A stretch of 34,138 bases of DNA. Source: Terriglobia bacterium (GTDB lineage Bacteria > Acidobacteriota > Terriglobia > Terriglobales > Acidobacteriaceae). Positions 14,657 through 21,520 of this stretch are shown here, piece by piece (the first letter of the stretch is position 1; the number at the start of each line of letters is the position of its first letter). The stretch is taken from contig JAIQFW010000019.1 in NCBI GenBank assembly GCA_020073105.1, positions 1 to 34,138 on the forward strand. The letters are read 5' to 3'. The notes under the pieces are model-generated. The model ran no database searches. It was not told where the DNA came from and saw only the letters and a list, made by a program, of their open reading frames with translations. The position numbers and the translations under genes are program-made.

Positions 14657-16372
14657 TCACATCCCGTCGTAGTTCGGCCCGCCCCCACCTTCCGGCGGGA
14701 CCCAGGTAATGATCTGGTACGGGTCGGCGATGTCGCAAGTCTTGCAGTGCACACAATTCGACGGGTTCAGGCTAATGCGCTTGCCGTTGGGCTGCTCGGC
14801 GTCGTCCACCATTTCATACACGTTCGCGGGACAAAAATTTTGGCAGGGACTGCCGAATTCCTTCACGCAGCGAGTGTTGCAGATATTCGTATCGTGGATC
14901 ACCAAGTGCGCGGGCTGATCTTCCTCGTGCTTCGTGCCTGAGTGATAGAGGTCGGTGAGCTTGTCGAAGGTCAACTTGCCATCACCCTTGGCGGGACCGA
15001 GCAGATGCGCCTCACTTGCCCCGTCCGCGGGCAAATCGGCAAGCTTCTTCATGTGCTGATGGCCCGCAGTTCCCGGGTAGCGAGCACGTAGTCCGCGTCC
15101 TCCGGTGAACTGCTGCAATCCCGCATGGAACATTCCCGCCCAGAAACCGTGTTCGAATCCCTGGTGGAAATTACGAACCTTCCACAGCTCGTCCTTGATC
15201 CAACTAGCTTCGACCTTACTTTGAAACTGCCCAAGCGTCTTTGCCGACGAATCATCTTTCGTCAGTGCTTCGAAAGCGGTTTCGGCCGCCAGCATCCCGC
15301 TCTTGATTGCCAGATGAATTCCCTTCAGCCTCTGCGAATTCAGGAATCCTGCCGAGTCACCGAGGATCATCCAGCCACTGCCCGCTACCGGCGGAATCGC
15401 CCACCAACCTCCGTAGGGGAGGGACTTTGCACCGTAGCGGATCATTTTCCCGCCCTCGAGCAACCTGGTCACGAAGGGATGCTGCTTGAAATCCTGCAGC
15501 ACACGCTGGGGATCGAGGCGCGGATCGGGATAGTCAAGACCGGTGACAAAACCCAGCGACACCACGTTGTCCTTGCCGCCGTAGATCCAGGCGCCGCCAT
15601 ATTCCTGCGTGGTAAGCGGCCACCCCATGGTGTAGATGACTTCGCCGGGCGCGATCCTGCCCGCAGGAACCTCCCACAACTCCTTCACGCCCTGGCCGTA
15701 GGTTTGCGGGTTGCAGTCCTTGGCGAGATCGAACTTGGCAATGAGCTGCTTGGTCAGCGAACCACGCGTTCCCTCGGCCAGAATCACCACTTTGGCTTGC
15801 AAGTCGTATCCCGGTTCGAAGTTGGATTTCTGATGATTCTCTTTGTCCACACCTTTGTCGTCGGTGCGGACCCCGGTAACCCGGTCGCTGTCGAATAGCA
15901 ATTCAGACCCAGCGAACCCGGTGAATACCGTTATGCCAGTCTCCTCCACCTTGCTTCCCAGCCACTTCACGAACCGGTTCAGCGAGATGACATAGTTGCC
16001 GTGATCACGCAAGGGCGGTGGCGTGATGGGAAACTTCAGCTTGCCCTTCTCGGTGAGAAAATAGACGGATTCCTCGGTCACCTCGGCGTCGAGCGGGGCT
16101 TCTTTCTCGAAGCCGGGGAGCAACTCGCGCATCGATCGTGGGTCCAGCAGCGCACCGGAGAGACAGTGCTGCCCGATTTCACGCGCTTTCTCCAGGACGT
16201 AAATATTTTCCTTGCTGAGCTGCGAATCAGGGCTCTTGGCATTGTGCTGGTCAATGAGCTGAGACAGCCTCAGCGCACAAGCCATACCGGCCGGACCGCC
16301 GCCCACGATGACCACATCGGCGGGCATCTGCGGCCGGTCAACGCCCTCGAGAGGTTTGCGGAAGATTAACAT
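14657..16372 (-). CDS. Electron transfer flavoprotein:quinone oxidoreductase
   Basis: Membrane-associated FAD/[4Fe-4S] enzyme that moves electrons from reduced ETF to quinone, linking acyl-CoA and other flavin dehydrogenases to the respiratory chain. An N-terminal FAD Rossmann motif is present, V-V-I-V-G-G-G-P-A-G-M-A (20-31). The middle quinone-binding region contains G-A-W-I-Y-G-G, and a second FAD contact is G-D-S-A-G-F-L-N. The C-terminal ferredoxin-like domain carries C-x-x-x-C (N-I-C-N-T-R-C) and N-C-V-H-C-K-T-C-D-I, and ends in the conserved W-V-P-P-E-G-G-G-G-P-N-Y. Length 571 is typical. Start at 16372 lacks a Shine-Dalgarno sequence; Met16 is an alternative. It belongs functionally with etfBA upstream, but hicB/hicA-type genes lie between. 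Confidence 0.95.
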   Translation of the reverse strand: MLIFRKPLEGVDRPQMPADVVIVGGGPAGMACALRLSQLIDQHNAKSPDSQLSKENIYVLEKAREIGQHCLSGALLDPRSMRELLPGFEKEAPLDAEVTEESVYFLTEKGKLKFPITPPPLRDHGNYVISLNRFVKWLGSKVEETGITVFTGFAGSELLFDSDRVTGVRTDDKGVDKENHQKSNFEPGYDLQAKVVILAEGTRGSLTKQLIAKFDLAKDCNPQTYGQGVKELWEVPAGRIAPGEVIYTMGWPLTTQEYGGAWIYGGKDNVVSLGFVTGLDYPDPRLDPQRVLQDFKQHPFVTRLLEGGKMIRYGAKSLPYGGWWAIPPVAGSGWMILGDSAGFLNSQRLKGIHLAIKSGMLAAETAFEALTKDDSSAKTLGQFQSKVEASWIKDELWKVRNFHQGFEHGFWAGMFHAGLQQFTGGRGLRARYPGTAGHQHMKKLADLPADGASEAHLLGPAKGDGKLTFDKLTDLYHSGTKHEEDQPAHLVIHDTNICNTRCVKEFGSPCQNFCPANVYEMVDDAEQPNGKRISLNPSNCVHCKTCDIADPYQIITWVPPEGGGGPNYDGM

Positions 16373-16415
16373 TTGAAGAATAAGCGACCAGCTATGATAA
16401 ATGCTTCTAGGCGAT

Positions 16416-16607
16416 TCAGCGAAGCGGATCTGGTACGGCGAGTTGCTTGCAGATTCGAATGGCGGTTGGATTCTTGACTTCGCGATGCCGAGGCACGGTG
16501 CTGGTCCGTTGCGCTGTAGGATTGTAGTAGACGCTGTGCTTCGCTCCTTCGCGAAGCAGCGCGCAACCGTGTGTCTCTAGATGTCGGATCAAGTCTTGGC
16601 GTTTCAA
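16416..16607 (-). CDS. hicA: HicA-type mRNA interferase toxin
   Basis: A 63-residue double-stranded-RNA-binding-fold protein of the HicA (YcfA) family, which cuts mRNAs when free of its HicB antitoxin. The family pattern is complete: M-K-R-Q-D-L-I-R-H-L-E, then G-C-A-L-L-R-E-G-A-K-H-S-V-Y-Y-N with catalytic His24, then V-P-R-H-R-E-V and I-C-K-Q-L. The start codon is a TTG at 16605-16607, with AGGA seven bases upstream. A hicB-like gene lies 385 bases upstream on the same strand with another ORF between, instead of directly adjacent as usual. HicA ends 43 bases before the ETF-QO start. Confidence 0.82.
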   Translation of the reverse strand: MKRQDLIRHLETHGCALLREGAKHSVYYNPTAQRTSTVPRHREVKNPTAIRICKQLAVPDPLR

Positions 16608-16697
16608 CTCATTTTCCTAACTAAATAGCAGCAAGTCTCTCGGTAGTTCCCGTGAGTTCAGCCCGCCGGCAGGCAGTGGGCTGTACCAAGCCAAAAC

Positions 16698-17000
16698 TCA
16701 TTTCCCCTTCCTTGCCTGCGAATGCTCCACAGTCGGGAGTAACCGTTGCGAATTATCCCGAAGGTACTCCATTGGTACATCCGCAATGAACATTGATTCG
16801 CCTTCATCCCATCTCACCGGGGTTGATCTCGATTCGGAGTAGTCGTAGCCGATGTGATCCATGAAGGTCTTGGCTGAGAAGCCGGCTCCGTTGCCCTTTT
16901 TCCCATATTCAAGTGTGGTTCTTGAAGACAGCCCGTTTGGCGGGGGCTGCAATACACCTGAGGATAGTGCGCCTTGCCCAATCTCTGCAGTATCAAGCAA
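16698..17000 (-). CDS. Hypothetical protein between hicB and hicA
   Basis: A 100-residue soluble protein I do not recognise. The frame starts with a TTG that overlaps the hicB stop (8-base overlap), which suggests translational coupling. The C-terminal half is protein-like and acidic (F-M-D-H-I-G-Y-D-Y-S-E-S-R and W-D-E-G-E-S-M-F-I-A-D-V-P), while the N-terminus is low in structure. There are no motifs, signal peptide or membrane segment. It could be a third component of the toxin-antitoxin module, an inserted gene, or a non-functional frame. Confidence 0.4.
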   Translation of the reverse strand: MLDTAEIGQGALSSGVLQPPPNGLSSRTTLEYGKKGNGAGFSAKTFMDHIGYDYSESRSTPVRWDEGESMFIADVPMEYLRDNSQRLLPTVEHSQARKGK

Positions 17001-17229
17001 CCGAGATTGTTATCTTTTCGCGCGTGACTTTTTGGCCTGGGCGGGGCGTCCTTGTCAGTTCTCGGTTTGCCTCTAAGAGGATCTCGACGGCATCCCGCAG
17101 ATTCTCGCGGGCTTCTTCCAAGGTATCGCCTTCGGAGATTGCACCGGGGAGCTCTTCGGCGTAAGCGGTGTAGCCGCCACCTTCGGACTCGGGGACTTGC
17201 TCGTAGACGGCTGTAACGACCATCTCCAT
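16993..17229 (-). CDS. hicB: HicB-like antitoxin
   Basis: A 78-residue protein of the HicB-like antitoxin family: a partial RNase-H-like fold that caps HicA. The core V-P-E-S-E-G-G-G-Y-T-A-Y-A-E-E-L-P-G-A-I with S-E-G-D-T-L-E-E-A-R-E-N-L-R-D-A-V-E is typical. There is no C-terminal ribbon-helix-helix or helix-turn-helix domain, so DNA binding would need another part. Start at the ATG 17229 is chosen (the frame extends 14 unsupported codons). It lies just downstream of etfA and upstream of the unknown ORF and hicA, all on the minus strand. Confidence 0.8.
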   Translation of the reverse strand: MEMVVTAVYEQVPESEGGGYTAYAEELPGAISEGDTLEEARENLRDAVEILLEANRELTRTPRPGQKVTREKITISVA

Positions 17230-17309
17230 ATAGCTAATTCTAGCCCGTTGCGCTCGGCCTCGCATCAGCAAAGTTGGTTACCAGCGGGAGTGTACCCAAG
17301 CTGTTACGG

Positions 17310-18305
17310 TTACCCGACAGCTTTGGCCTTCTTCACTTCTTCTGTGAGCGGAGGCACGATATCGAAAAGATTCCCCACCACCGCGTAGTCGGCAATTTCG
17401 AAGATCGGCGCTTCGGAATCCTTGTTGATGGCGACGATGGTGCGCGAACCCTTCATGCCCACAATGTGCTGGATCGCGCCGCTGATACCGAGTGCCAGAT
17501 AAAGCTTGGGCGCAACCGTCTGGCCCGACGACCCAATCTGGCGGTCCATGGGCAGCCAGCCGGAGTCGCAAATCGGACGCGACGCCGCAATCTCTCCACC
17601 CAAGGCTTCGGCCAGTTGTTTGGCCAACTCGATGTTCTTCTGTTCTTTGATTCCGCGGCCGATCGACACGATGATCTCGGCCTGGGTCAGATCCACCGCC
17701 TGCTTGGCTTCTTTGAACACTTCCTGCGGCTTGTTGCGAACAACCCCGTCGGCGATCTGCACATTCACCGTCTCCACCGAAGCGGCGCTGGCGCCGGCCT
17801 CGACTTTGTCGCCACGGAAAGCGCCGTTCTGAAAAGTTACGAACCAGGGCGCGTCGCAGGCAAAGCTCACATCGGCGGCCAGTTTGCCTTGGAACATCTG
17901 CCGGGTAAACACCAGCTTGGCGCCGTCTTTCTTATAGCCGATGCAATCGCTGATCGCGGTGCGGCCCATGGCCGTGGCCAACTTGGGAACAAAATCGCGC
18001 ACCTGATACGTGTGCGGCATCAGGACCAGCTTGGGCTGCCGGGATTCGAGGAACTGCTTCAGCGCCGCTGAGAATGCGTCGGGAGTGTAGGGCTCGAGTT
18101 TGGGCGACTCGACCGCATAGACCTTGGAAATTTTCTTGGCGGCGATTTCGGCGGCGAAACCGGCCACCCCGCTGCCCACGACCGCTGCCTCCAGTGCCCA
18201 GCCGGTGTCAGCCGCAAGCGCTTGCCCGCCGGCGAGTGTCTCCCAGGAGACGCGGTTCAGCTTGCCTTCACGTTGTTCGACGACCACGAGGATTGTATCT
18301 GCCAT
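17310..18305 (-). CDS. etfA: Electron transfer flavoprotein alpha subunit
   Basis: FAD-carrying subunit of the soluble ETF heterodimer, which accepts electrons from acyl-CoA dehydrogenases and passes them to ETF-QO. The N-terminal Rossmann-like domain starts [12 protein letters not shown]. The C-terminal FAD domain is unmistakable: [22 protein letters not shown], and L-G-I-S-G-A-I-Q-H with [12 protein letters not shown]. Length 331 is normal. It follows etfB by 52 bases, a gap largely filled by a heptamer array, and has AAAAGG five bases before the ATG. Confidence 0.96.
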   Translation of the reverse strand: MADTILVVVEQREGKLNRVSWETLAGGQALAADTGWALEAAVVGSGVAGFAAEIAAKKISKVYAVESPKLEPYTPDAFSAALKQFLESRQPKLVLMPHTYQVRDFVPKLATAMGRTAISDCIGYKKDGAKLVFTRQMFQGKLAADVSFACDAPWFVTFQNGAFRGDKVEAGASAASVETVNVQIADGVVRNKPQEVFKEAKQAVDLTQAEIIVSIGRGIKEQKNIELAKQLAEALGGEIAASRPICDSGWLPMDRQIGSSGQTVAPKLYLALGISGAIQHIVGMKGSRTIVAINKDSEAPIFEIADYAVVGNLFDIVPPLTEEVKKAKAVG

Positions 18306-18326
18306 GAATGCCTTTTCTTCTAAAAC

Positions 18327-18361
18327 CAGTTGTCAGTTGCCGGTTCTCAGTTCTCAGTTAT
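18327..18361 (-). repeat. Five-unit heptamer array between etfB and etfA
   Basis: Five consecutive 7-base units with plus-strand consensus C(a/g)GTT(c/g)T (CAGTTGT, CAGTTCT and variants). Read in the direction of transcription the first unit supplies the TAA stop codon of etfB itself. The array ends 21 bases before the etfA start. Confidence 0.75.
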
Positions 18362-19128
18362 AGTACGCGCACTTCGTTGCGCAGTTTGTCCACCAGCTTC
18401 TTGGCCACTTCGGAGGCTGGCCCCTCCAGGAATTGCGTCTGCTTGGTCTTTTGAGGGACGTACAAGCGCTCGATTGTCTGCAGGTTCGCGCTCAGCGCGG
18501 ACTGAACCTCGCTCATGCTCACCTTGCGCAGCGGTTTGTTCTTGGCCTGCTTGATGCCGATCAAAGTTGCGTAGCGCAGCTTATTAATGCCCGACTGGAT
18601 TGTAAGTACGGCAGGCAGGGGCATATCCACGAACTGGAAGAACCCAGCTTCGAGCTCGCGCTTCACCCGGATTCCACCTTCGTTCTTCTCGATCTGCATG
18701 ATGATGGTGGCGTGTGGCCAGCCCAGTAGTTCCGCCAGGACTACTCCGGTCTGGGCGTAGCCGTAATCGTCGGACTGCAACCCGGTGAAGATGAGGTCGA
18801 ACTGCTCGTCCTTGATCGCGGCGGCAAAGGCACGGGCGGTGTTGAGCGCATCCAGGCCGACGAAGGCGGCGTCTTCCAGGTGGATGGCCCGATCCGCGCC
18901 CTTGGCCAGCGCTTCGCGCAATACCTGCTGCGCCCGGGCCGGACCCGAAGTGATCACCACCACCTCGCCGCCGTGCTTCTCTTTCTGGCGCAGTGCTTCC
19001 TCGAGCGCATAGGCATCGGGCTCGTTCACTTCATAGGAAACGTCTTCGCGGATCCACGTGCCTGACTCGTTCAACTTGAGTGGCGCGTCTTTCTGCGGGA
19101 CCTGTTTCATGCAAACCAGGATCTTCAA
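18358..19128 (-). CDS. etfB: Electron transfer flavoprotein beta subunit
   Basis: AMP-binding partner of EtfA in the ETF heterodimer. It starts K-I-L-V-C-M-K-Q-V-P, and carries N-E-P-D-A-Y-A-L-E-E-A-L, the G-L-Q-S-D-D-Y-G-Y-A-Q-T-G loop, and the C-terminal L-P-A-V-L-T-I-Q-S-G-I-N-K-L-R-Y-A recognition region that docks onto dehydrogenases. Length 256 is standard. The start codon is a TTG at 19126-19128, well supported by GGAGGA seven bases upstream. It is the first gene of the etf cluster; a REP-like palindrome lies in the gap in front of it. Confidence 0.96.
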   Translation of the reverse strand: MKILVCMKQVPQKDAPLKLNESGTWIREDVSYEVNEPDAYALEEALRQKEKHGGEVVVITSGPARAQQVLREALAKGADRAIHLEDAAFVGLDALNTARAFAAAIKDEQFDLIFTGLQSDDYGYAQTGVVLAELLGWPHATIIMQIEKNEGGIRVKRELEAGFFQFVDMPLPAVLTIQSGINKLRYATLIGIKQAKNKPLRKVSMSEVQSALSANLQTIERLYVPQKTKQTQFLEGPASEVAKKLVDKLRNEVRVL

Positions 19129-19152
19129 GGAAGCTCCTCCAGGGGCGTATGG

Positions 19153-19177
19153 GAGACGTTGCCAGCAACGTCTCTAC
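19153..19177 (+). repeat. REP-like palindrome, copy 3
   Basis: GAGACGTTGC-CA-GCAACGTCTC, followed by TAC. Both 10-base arms and the flank are identical to copy 2 at 10597, ~8.5 kb away; only one base of the centre differs. It lies 24 bases upstream of the etfB start. Confidence 0.75.
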
Positions 19178-19244
19178 ACAGTGACGCCTTCGGGAAAACC
19201 AACAAGTATAAATGAGTACCACAGAAGAGAAAACCGCGCTGTGA

Positions 19245-19520
19245 TTAGTCGGTGAAAACCACTGATTGCAATCCGGAGATTTCGAAGCGCTTGCGGCAGC
19301 GCATGTTCTTGCAGGCCATCATGTCGTCTTTGCGCAACATGTAGGAGCGGGCCTTGGCGAATTTTGCGCGGTCGCGATCATCGCCCCGTCCCGGGAGTTG
19401 CTTCTTCTTGGTGCGCACCAGCCAGGTGATCTCATACTCGGCCGACTGCTGGCAGTGGGGACAGTTCAGGTTGGCGTTTTTCTTTTCCTGCCGTTCGTCA
19501 AAAAAATCGCGCTCGTCCAT
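19245..19520 (-). CDS. Small zinc-ribbon protein
   Basis: A 91-residue protein with two cysteine pairs, C-P-H-C (20-23) and C-K-N-M-R-C (70-75), expected to bind one zinc ion. Between them is a long basic loop (K-K-K-Q-L-P-G-R-G-D-D-R-D-R). The N-terminus is highly charged (M-D-E-R-D-F-F-D-E-R). Nucleic-acid binding is plausible, but the family is not recognised. The start is the ATG at 19520: the open frame extends 19 codons upstream, but those codons translate a heptamer array. No Shine-Dalgarno sequence precedes the ATG. Confidence 0.65.
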   Translation of the reverse strand: MDERDFFDERQEKKNANLNCPHCQQSAEYEITWLVRTKKKQLPGRGDDRDRAKFAKARSYMLRKDDMMACKNMRCRKRFEISGLQSVVFTD

Positions 19521-19589
19521 GAAAGTCGTTGGCCGATGGTCGTCCGTCGTCGGCCTTATCCGTCGAGACAACAACACCTACGCATGATT
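19521..19589. repeat. Heptamer array at the zinc-ribbon start, with conserved tail
   Basis: Five 7-base units (19521-19555; for example GTTGGCC, GATGGTC, GTCGGCC) end exactly at the start codon of the minus-strand zinc-ribbon gene. The words resemble those of the array at 9081-9122. A 21-base tail at 19569-19589, containing CCTACGCAT, matches 17 of 21 bases of the minus strand at 9091-9071. Confidence 0.6.
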
Positions 19590-19631
19590 ATTGCACGTCA
19601 ACCCTGGGCTAGCTATGGCAAGATGGGAACC

Positions 19632-19799
19632 ATGCCCCGGAAAAAGAAGGTGAAAAAGTTCCGCGCGGTCGAGGCCGTCAAAGCGTTAGCGCGGGAGCGG
19701 ATCGGAACGCCGAAGGCTTCGCAGGTGGTTCCGGATCGTCGGGAAGAGAAAGGCGAAAAACATAAGCCGACACTGGGGAAGATGTTAGACACCGAGTAA
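19632..19799 (+). CDS. Small basic protein
   Basis: A 55-residue lysine/arginine-rich protein beginning M-P-R-K-K-K-V-K-K-F-R, with A-V-E-A-V-K-A-L-A-R-E-R-I-G and a K-H-K-P-T-L-G-K tail. There is no known domain; the charge suggests RNA or DNA binding. The longer open frame reaches back across the antisense of the zinc-ribbon gene and is not used. An in-frame ATG three codons earlier (19623) is an alternative start. It converges on the lipoprotein gene with only 13 bases between the stops. Confidence 0.5.
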   Translation: MPRKKKVKKFRAVEAVKALARERIGTPKASQVVPDRREEKGEKHKPTLGKMLDTE

Positions 19800-19812
19800 G
19801 ACTGCCCGGCCC

Positions 19813-20217
19813 TTAAGGTTTACACGTGTCAGTCCCCTCATTCACGCCTTTGACGGGTGCGCTGGCCGTAAGCGTCTGACCGTGACCGAGATTGTTCGGA
19901 TCGTCGTAATGCGTGGCGATAACGTCGCCGCTTCCGCATCCGTCGGCTCGGGTATATGTGATCTGGCCTGTCTGCGTCAGGTCTCCAAAGTTCGCAATAT
20001 CCAGCTTCCAGACCACCTGGTTGGTGATGTCCTTGGTCTCAGGAGGGTGAATGTAAGTGCCAAGGGCGGTGAACTGTCCCTGAGCCCCTAGACCTTCGAA
20101 TACGAACCCAAGCTTTGGTTGCAAATCTATGGAAACCAGCTGCTGATCGTGTCCGCAACTGGGCACCATGACCACAGCCGAGAGAACCAACATTACGCTG
20201 AGCCAGCTTCGCAACAT
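19813..20217 (-). CDS. Small lipoprotein with Ig-like (Big_2-type) fold
   Basis: A 134-residue protein with a lipoprotein signal ending in V-P-S-C-G (Cys near residue 21). The mature part resembles one degenerate bacterial Ig-like domain: L-V-S-I-D-L-Q-P, G-A-Q-G-Q-F-T-A-L-G-T-Y, K-D-I-T-N-Q-V-V-W-K, with two further cysteines (D-G-C-G-S-G and D-T-C-K-P) that may form a disulphide. It parallels the Big_2 lipoprotein at 7739 but is shorter. The start is an ATG behind AGGAG. Function unknown; surface location is inferred. Confidence 0.65.
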   Translation of the reverse strand: MLRSWLSVMLVLSAVVMVPSCGHDQQLVSIDLQPKLGFVFEGLGAQGQFTALGTYIHPPETKDITNQVVWKLDIANFGDLTQTGQITYTRADGCGSGDVIATHYDDPNNLGHGQTLTASAPVKGVNEGTDTCKP

Positions 20218-20307
20218 CCCATCTCCTGAGACCCGCCGAATCTCGGAACGACCGCAAATTTAGTAAAGAACAGCCGAAAAATCAATAGCTCATTCGGGCA
20301 CCCGGGC

Positions 20308-21345
20308 TTACCGCCCGTCCACCGTCTCCGCCACAAACCTCGCGAACCCCTTCACATCCCCTTCCGTCGTGTCGAACGAGCACATCCAGCGCACCACCGA
20401 TTCCTCTTCATTCCATACGTAAAAGAAGTAGCGCTTCTGCAGTTTGGCGATGGCTTGCCGCGGAATCTGTGCAAACACTCCGTTGGCTTCAACCGGATAC
20501 ACGATCCCCACGCGGGGAATCTTGCGGACTTCCTTTGCCAGCAACGCTGCCATGCGGTTGGCGTGCTCGGCATTTTTCCGCCACAGATCGTTGGAGAGCA
20601 GGGCCTCAAACTGCACCGAGATAAACCGCATCTTCGAGGCCAGTTGCATGCCCTGTTTGCGCAAGTACAGGAAGTCCCGGGCCAGCTTCTTGCTGAAGAA
20701 AACCACTGCCTCAGCACCCATTGCGCCGTTCTTAGTTCCGCCGAACGACAATACGTCCACGCCCAGGTCGCGCGTAGCTTGACGCAGATTGAGCCCCAGG
20801 CTCACCGCAGCATTGGCGATGCGCGCCCCGTCCATGTGCAAAAGCATGTCCCGTTGATGCGCGAATCGCGCCAGGTCCCGGATTTCCGCCGGTTGATAGA
20901 CGGTTCCCATCTCCGTGACCTGGGTGATGGAAATAACGCACGGCTGGACGTGATGCTGGTCACCGATGCCGTGATAGGCGCCGCTTACACTCTCTACAGT
21001 GAGTTTGCCATCCGGCGCGGCGATGGGAATCAGTTTGCAGCCGGTGAATTTTTCCGGTGCCCCGCATTCGTCAGTGTAGATGTGGGCTGCTTCGGTGCAG
21101 AGTACCGCCTGATACGTCTGGGTGAGCGCTTTGAGGCTAAGGCAATTGGCCGCCGTACCGTTAAATACCATGAACACTTCAATATCGGCACCGAAGTGTT
21201 GCTTGAACTTGCGGGCCGCGGCCTCGGTGTAGGGATCGTCGCCGTAACCGACGACATGCCCTAGGTTGGCGGCGGCGACGGCCTGCAGGACTTTGGGATG
21301 AATCCCGGCATTGTTGTCGCTGGCGAAACTGCGGGCGGGTTTCAT
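20308..21345 (-). CDS. ltaE: Low-specificity L-threonine aldolase
   Basis: PLP enzyme that splits threonine or allo-threonine into glycine and acetaldehyde. The N-terminus F-A-S-D-N-N-A-G-I-H-P and G-Y-G-D-D-P-Y-T are family hallmarks. His88 (A-A-H-I-Y) stacks on PLP, Asp172 (H-M-D-G-A-R) holds the ring nitrogen, and the PLP lysine is Lys205 in S-F-G-G-T-K-N-G. Length 345 fits. The start at 21345 (M-K-P-A-R-S) is chosen because it aligns with the family; a GTG ten codons upstream keeps the frame open. Neither has a Shine-Dalgarno sequence. It is divergent from the RND operon. Confidence 0.92.
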   Translation of the reverse strand: MKPARSFASDNNAGIHPKVLQAVAAANLGHVVGYGDDPYTEAAARKFKQHFGADIEVFMVFNGTAANCLSLKALTQTYQAVLCTEAAHIYTDECGAPEKFTGCKLIPIAAPDGKLTVESVSGAYHGIGDQHHVQPCVISITQVTEMGTVYQPAEIRDLARFAHQRDMLLHMDGARIANAAVSLGLNLRQATRDLGVDVLSFGGTKNGAMGAEAVVFFSKKLARDFLYLRKQGMQLASKMRFISVQFEALLSNDLWRKNAEHANRMAALLAKEVRKIPRVGIVYPVEANGVFAQIPRQAIAKLQKRYFFYVWNEEESVVRWMCSFDTTEGDVKGFARFVAETVDGR

Positions 21346-21520
21346 GGCACGAACAATGTAGCAGAGCGCTGCCACTTGCGGCCGGATCCCAGGTTGACTT
21401 TCGCCTGGTTTTCGCGTCTAAAGCTGCTTGCACGCCTCCTTGAACGTTGGTGTTCGGTACAGCATGCCAGCCGTTGTTCACTTGGCCGCCGCGGGAGGCC
21501 GTGTTAGGGTACAGGAGATC

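Noticed and set aside
15141-15152. GTTCGAATCC, resembling a tRNA T-loop
   Set aside because: It lies inside the ETF-QO coding region, without an acceptor stem or other tRNA arms.
21428-21520. Upstream extension of the RND adaptor frame from a TTG
   Set aside because: The ATG at 21521 has a perfect AGGAGATC in front and starts the lipoprotein signal; the extension has no export logic.
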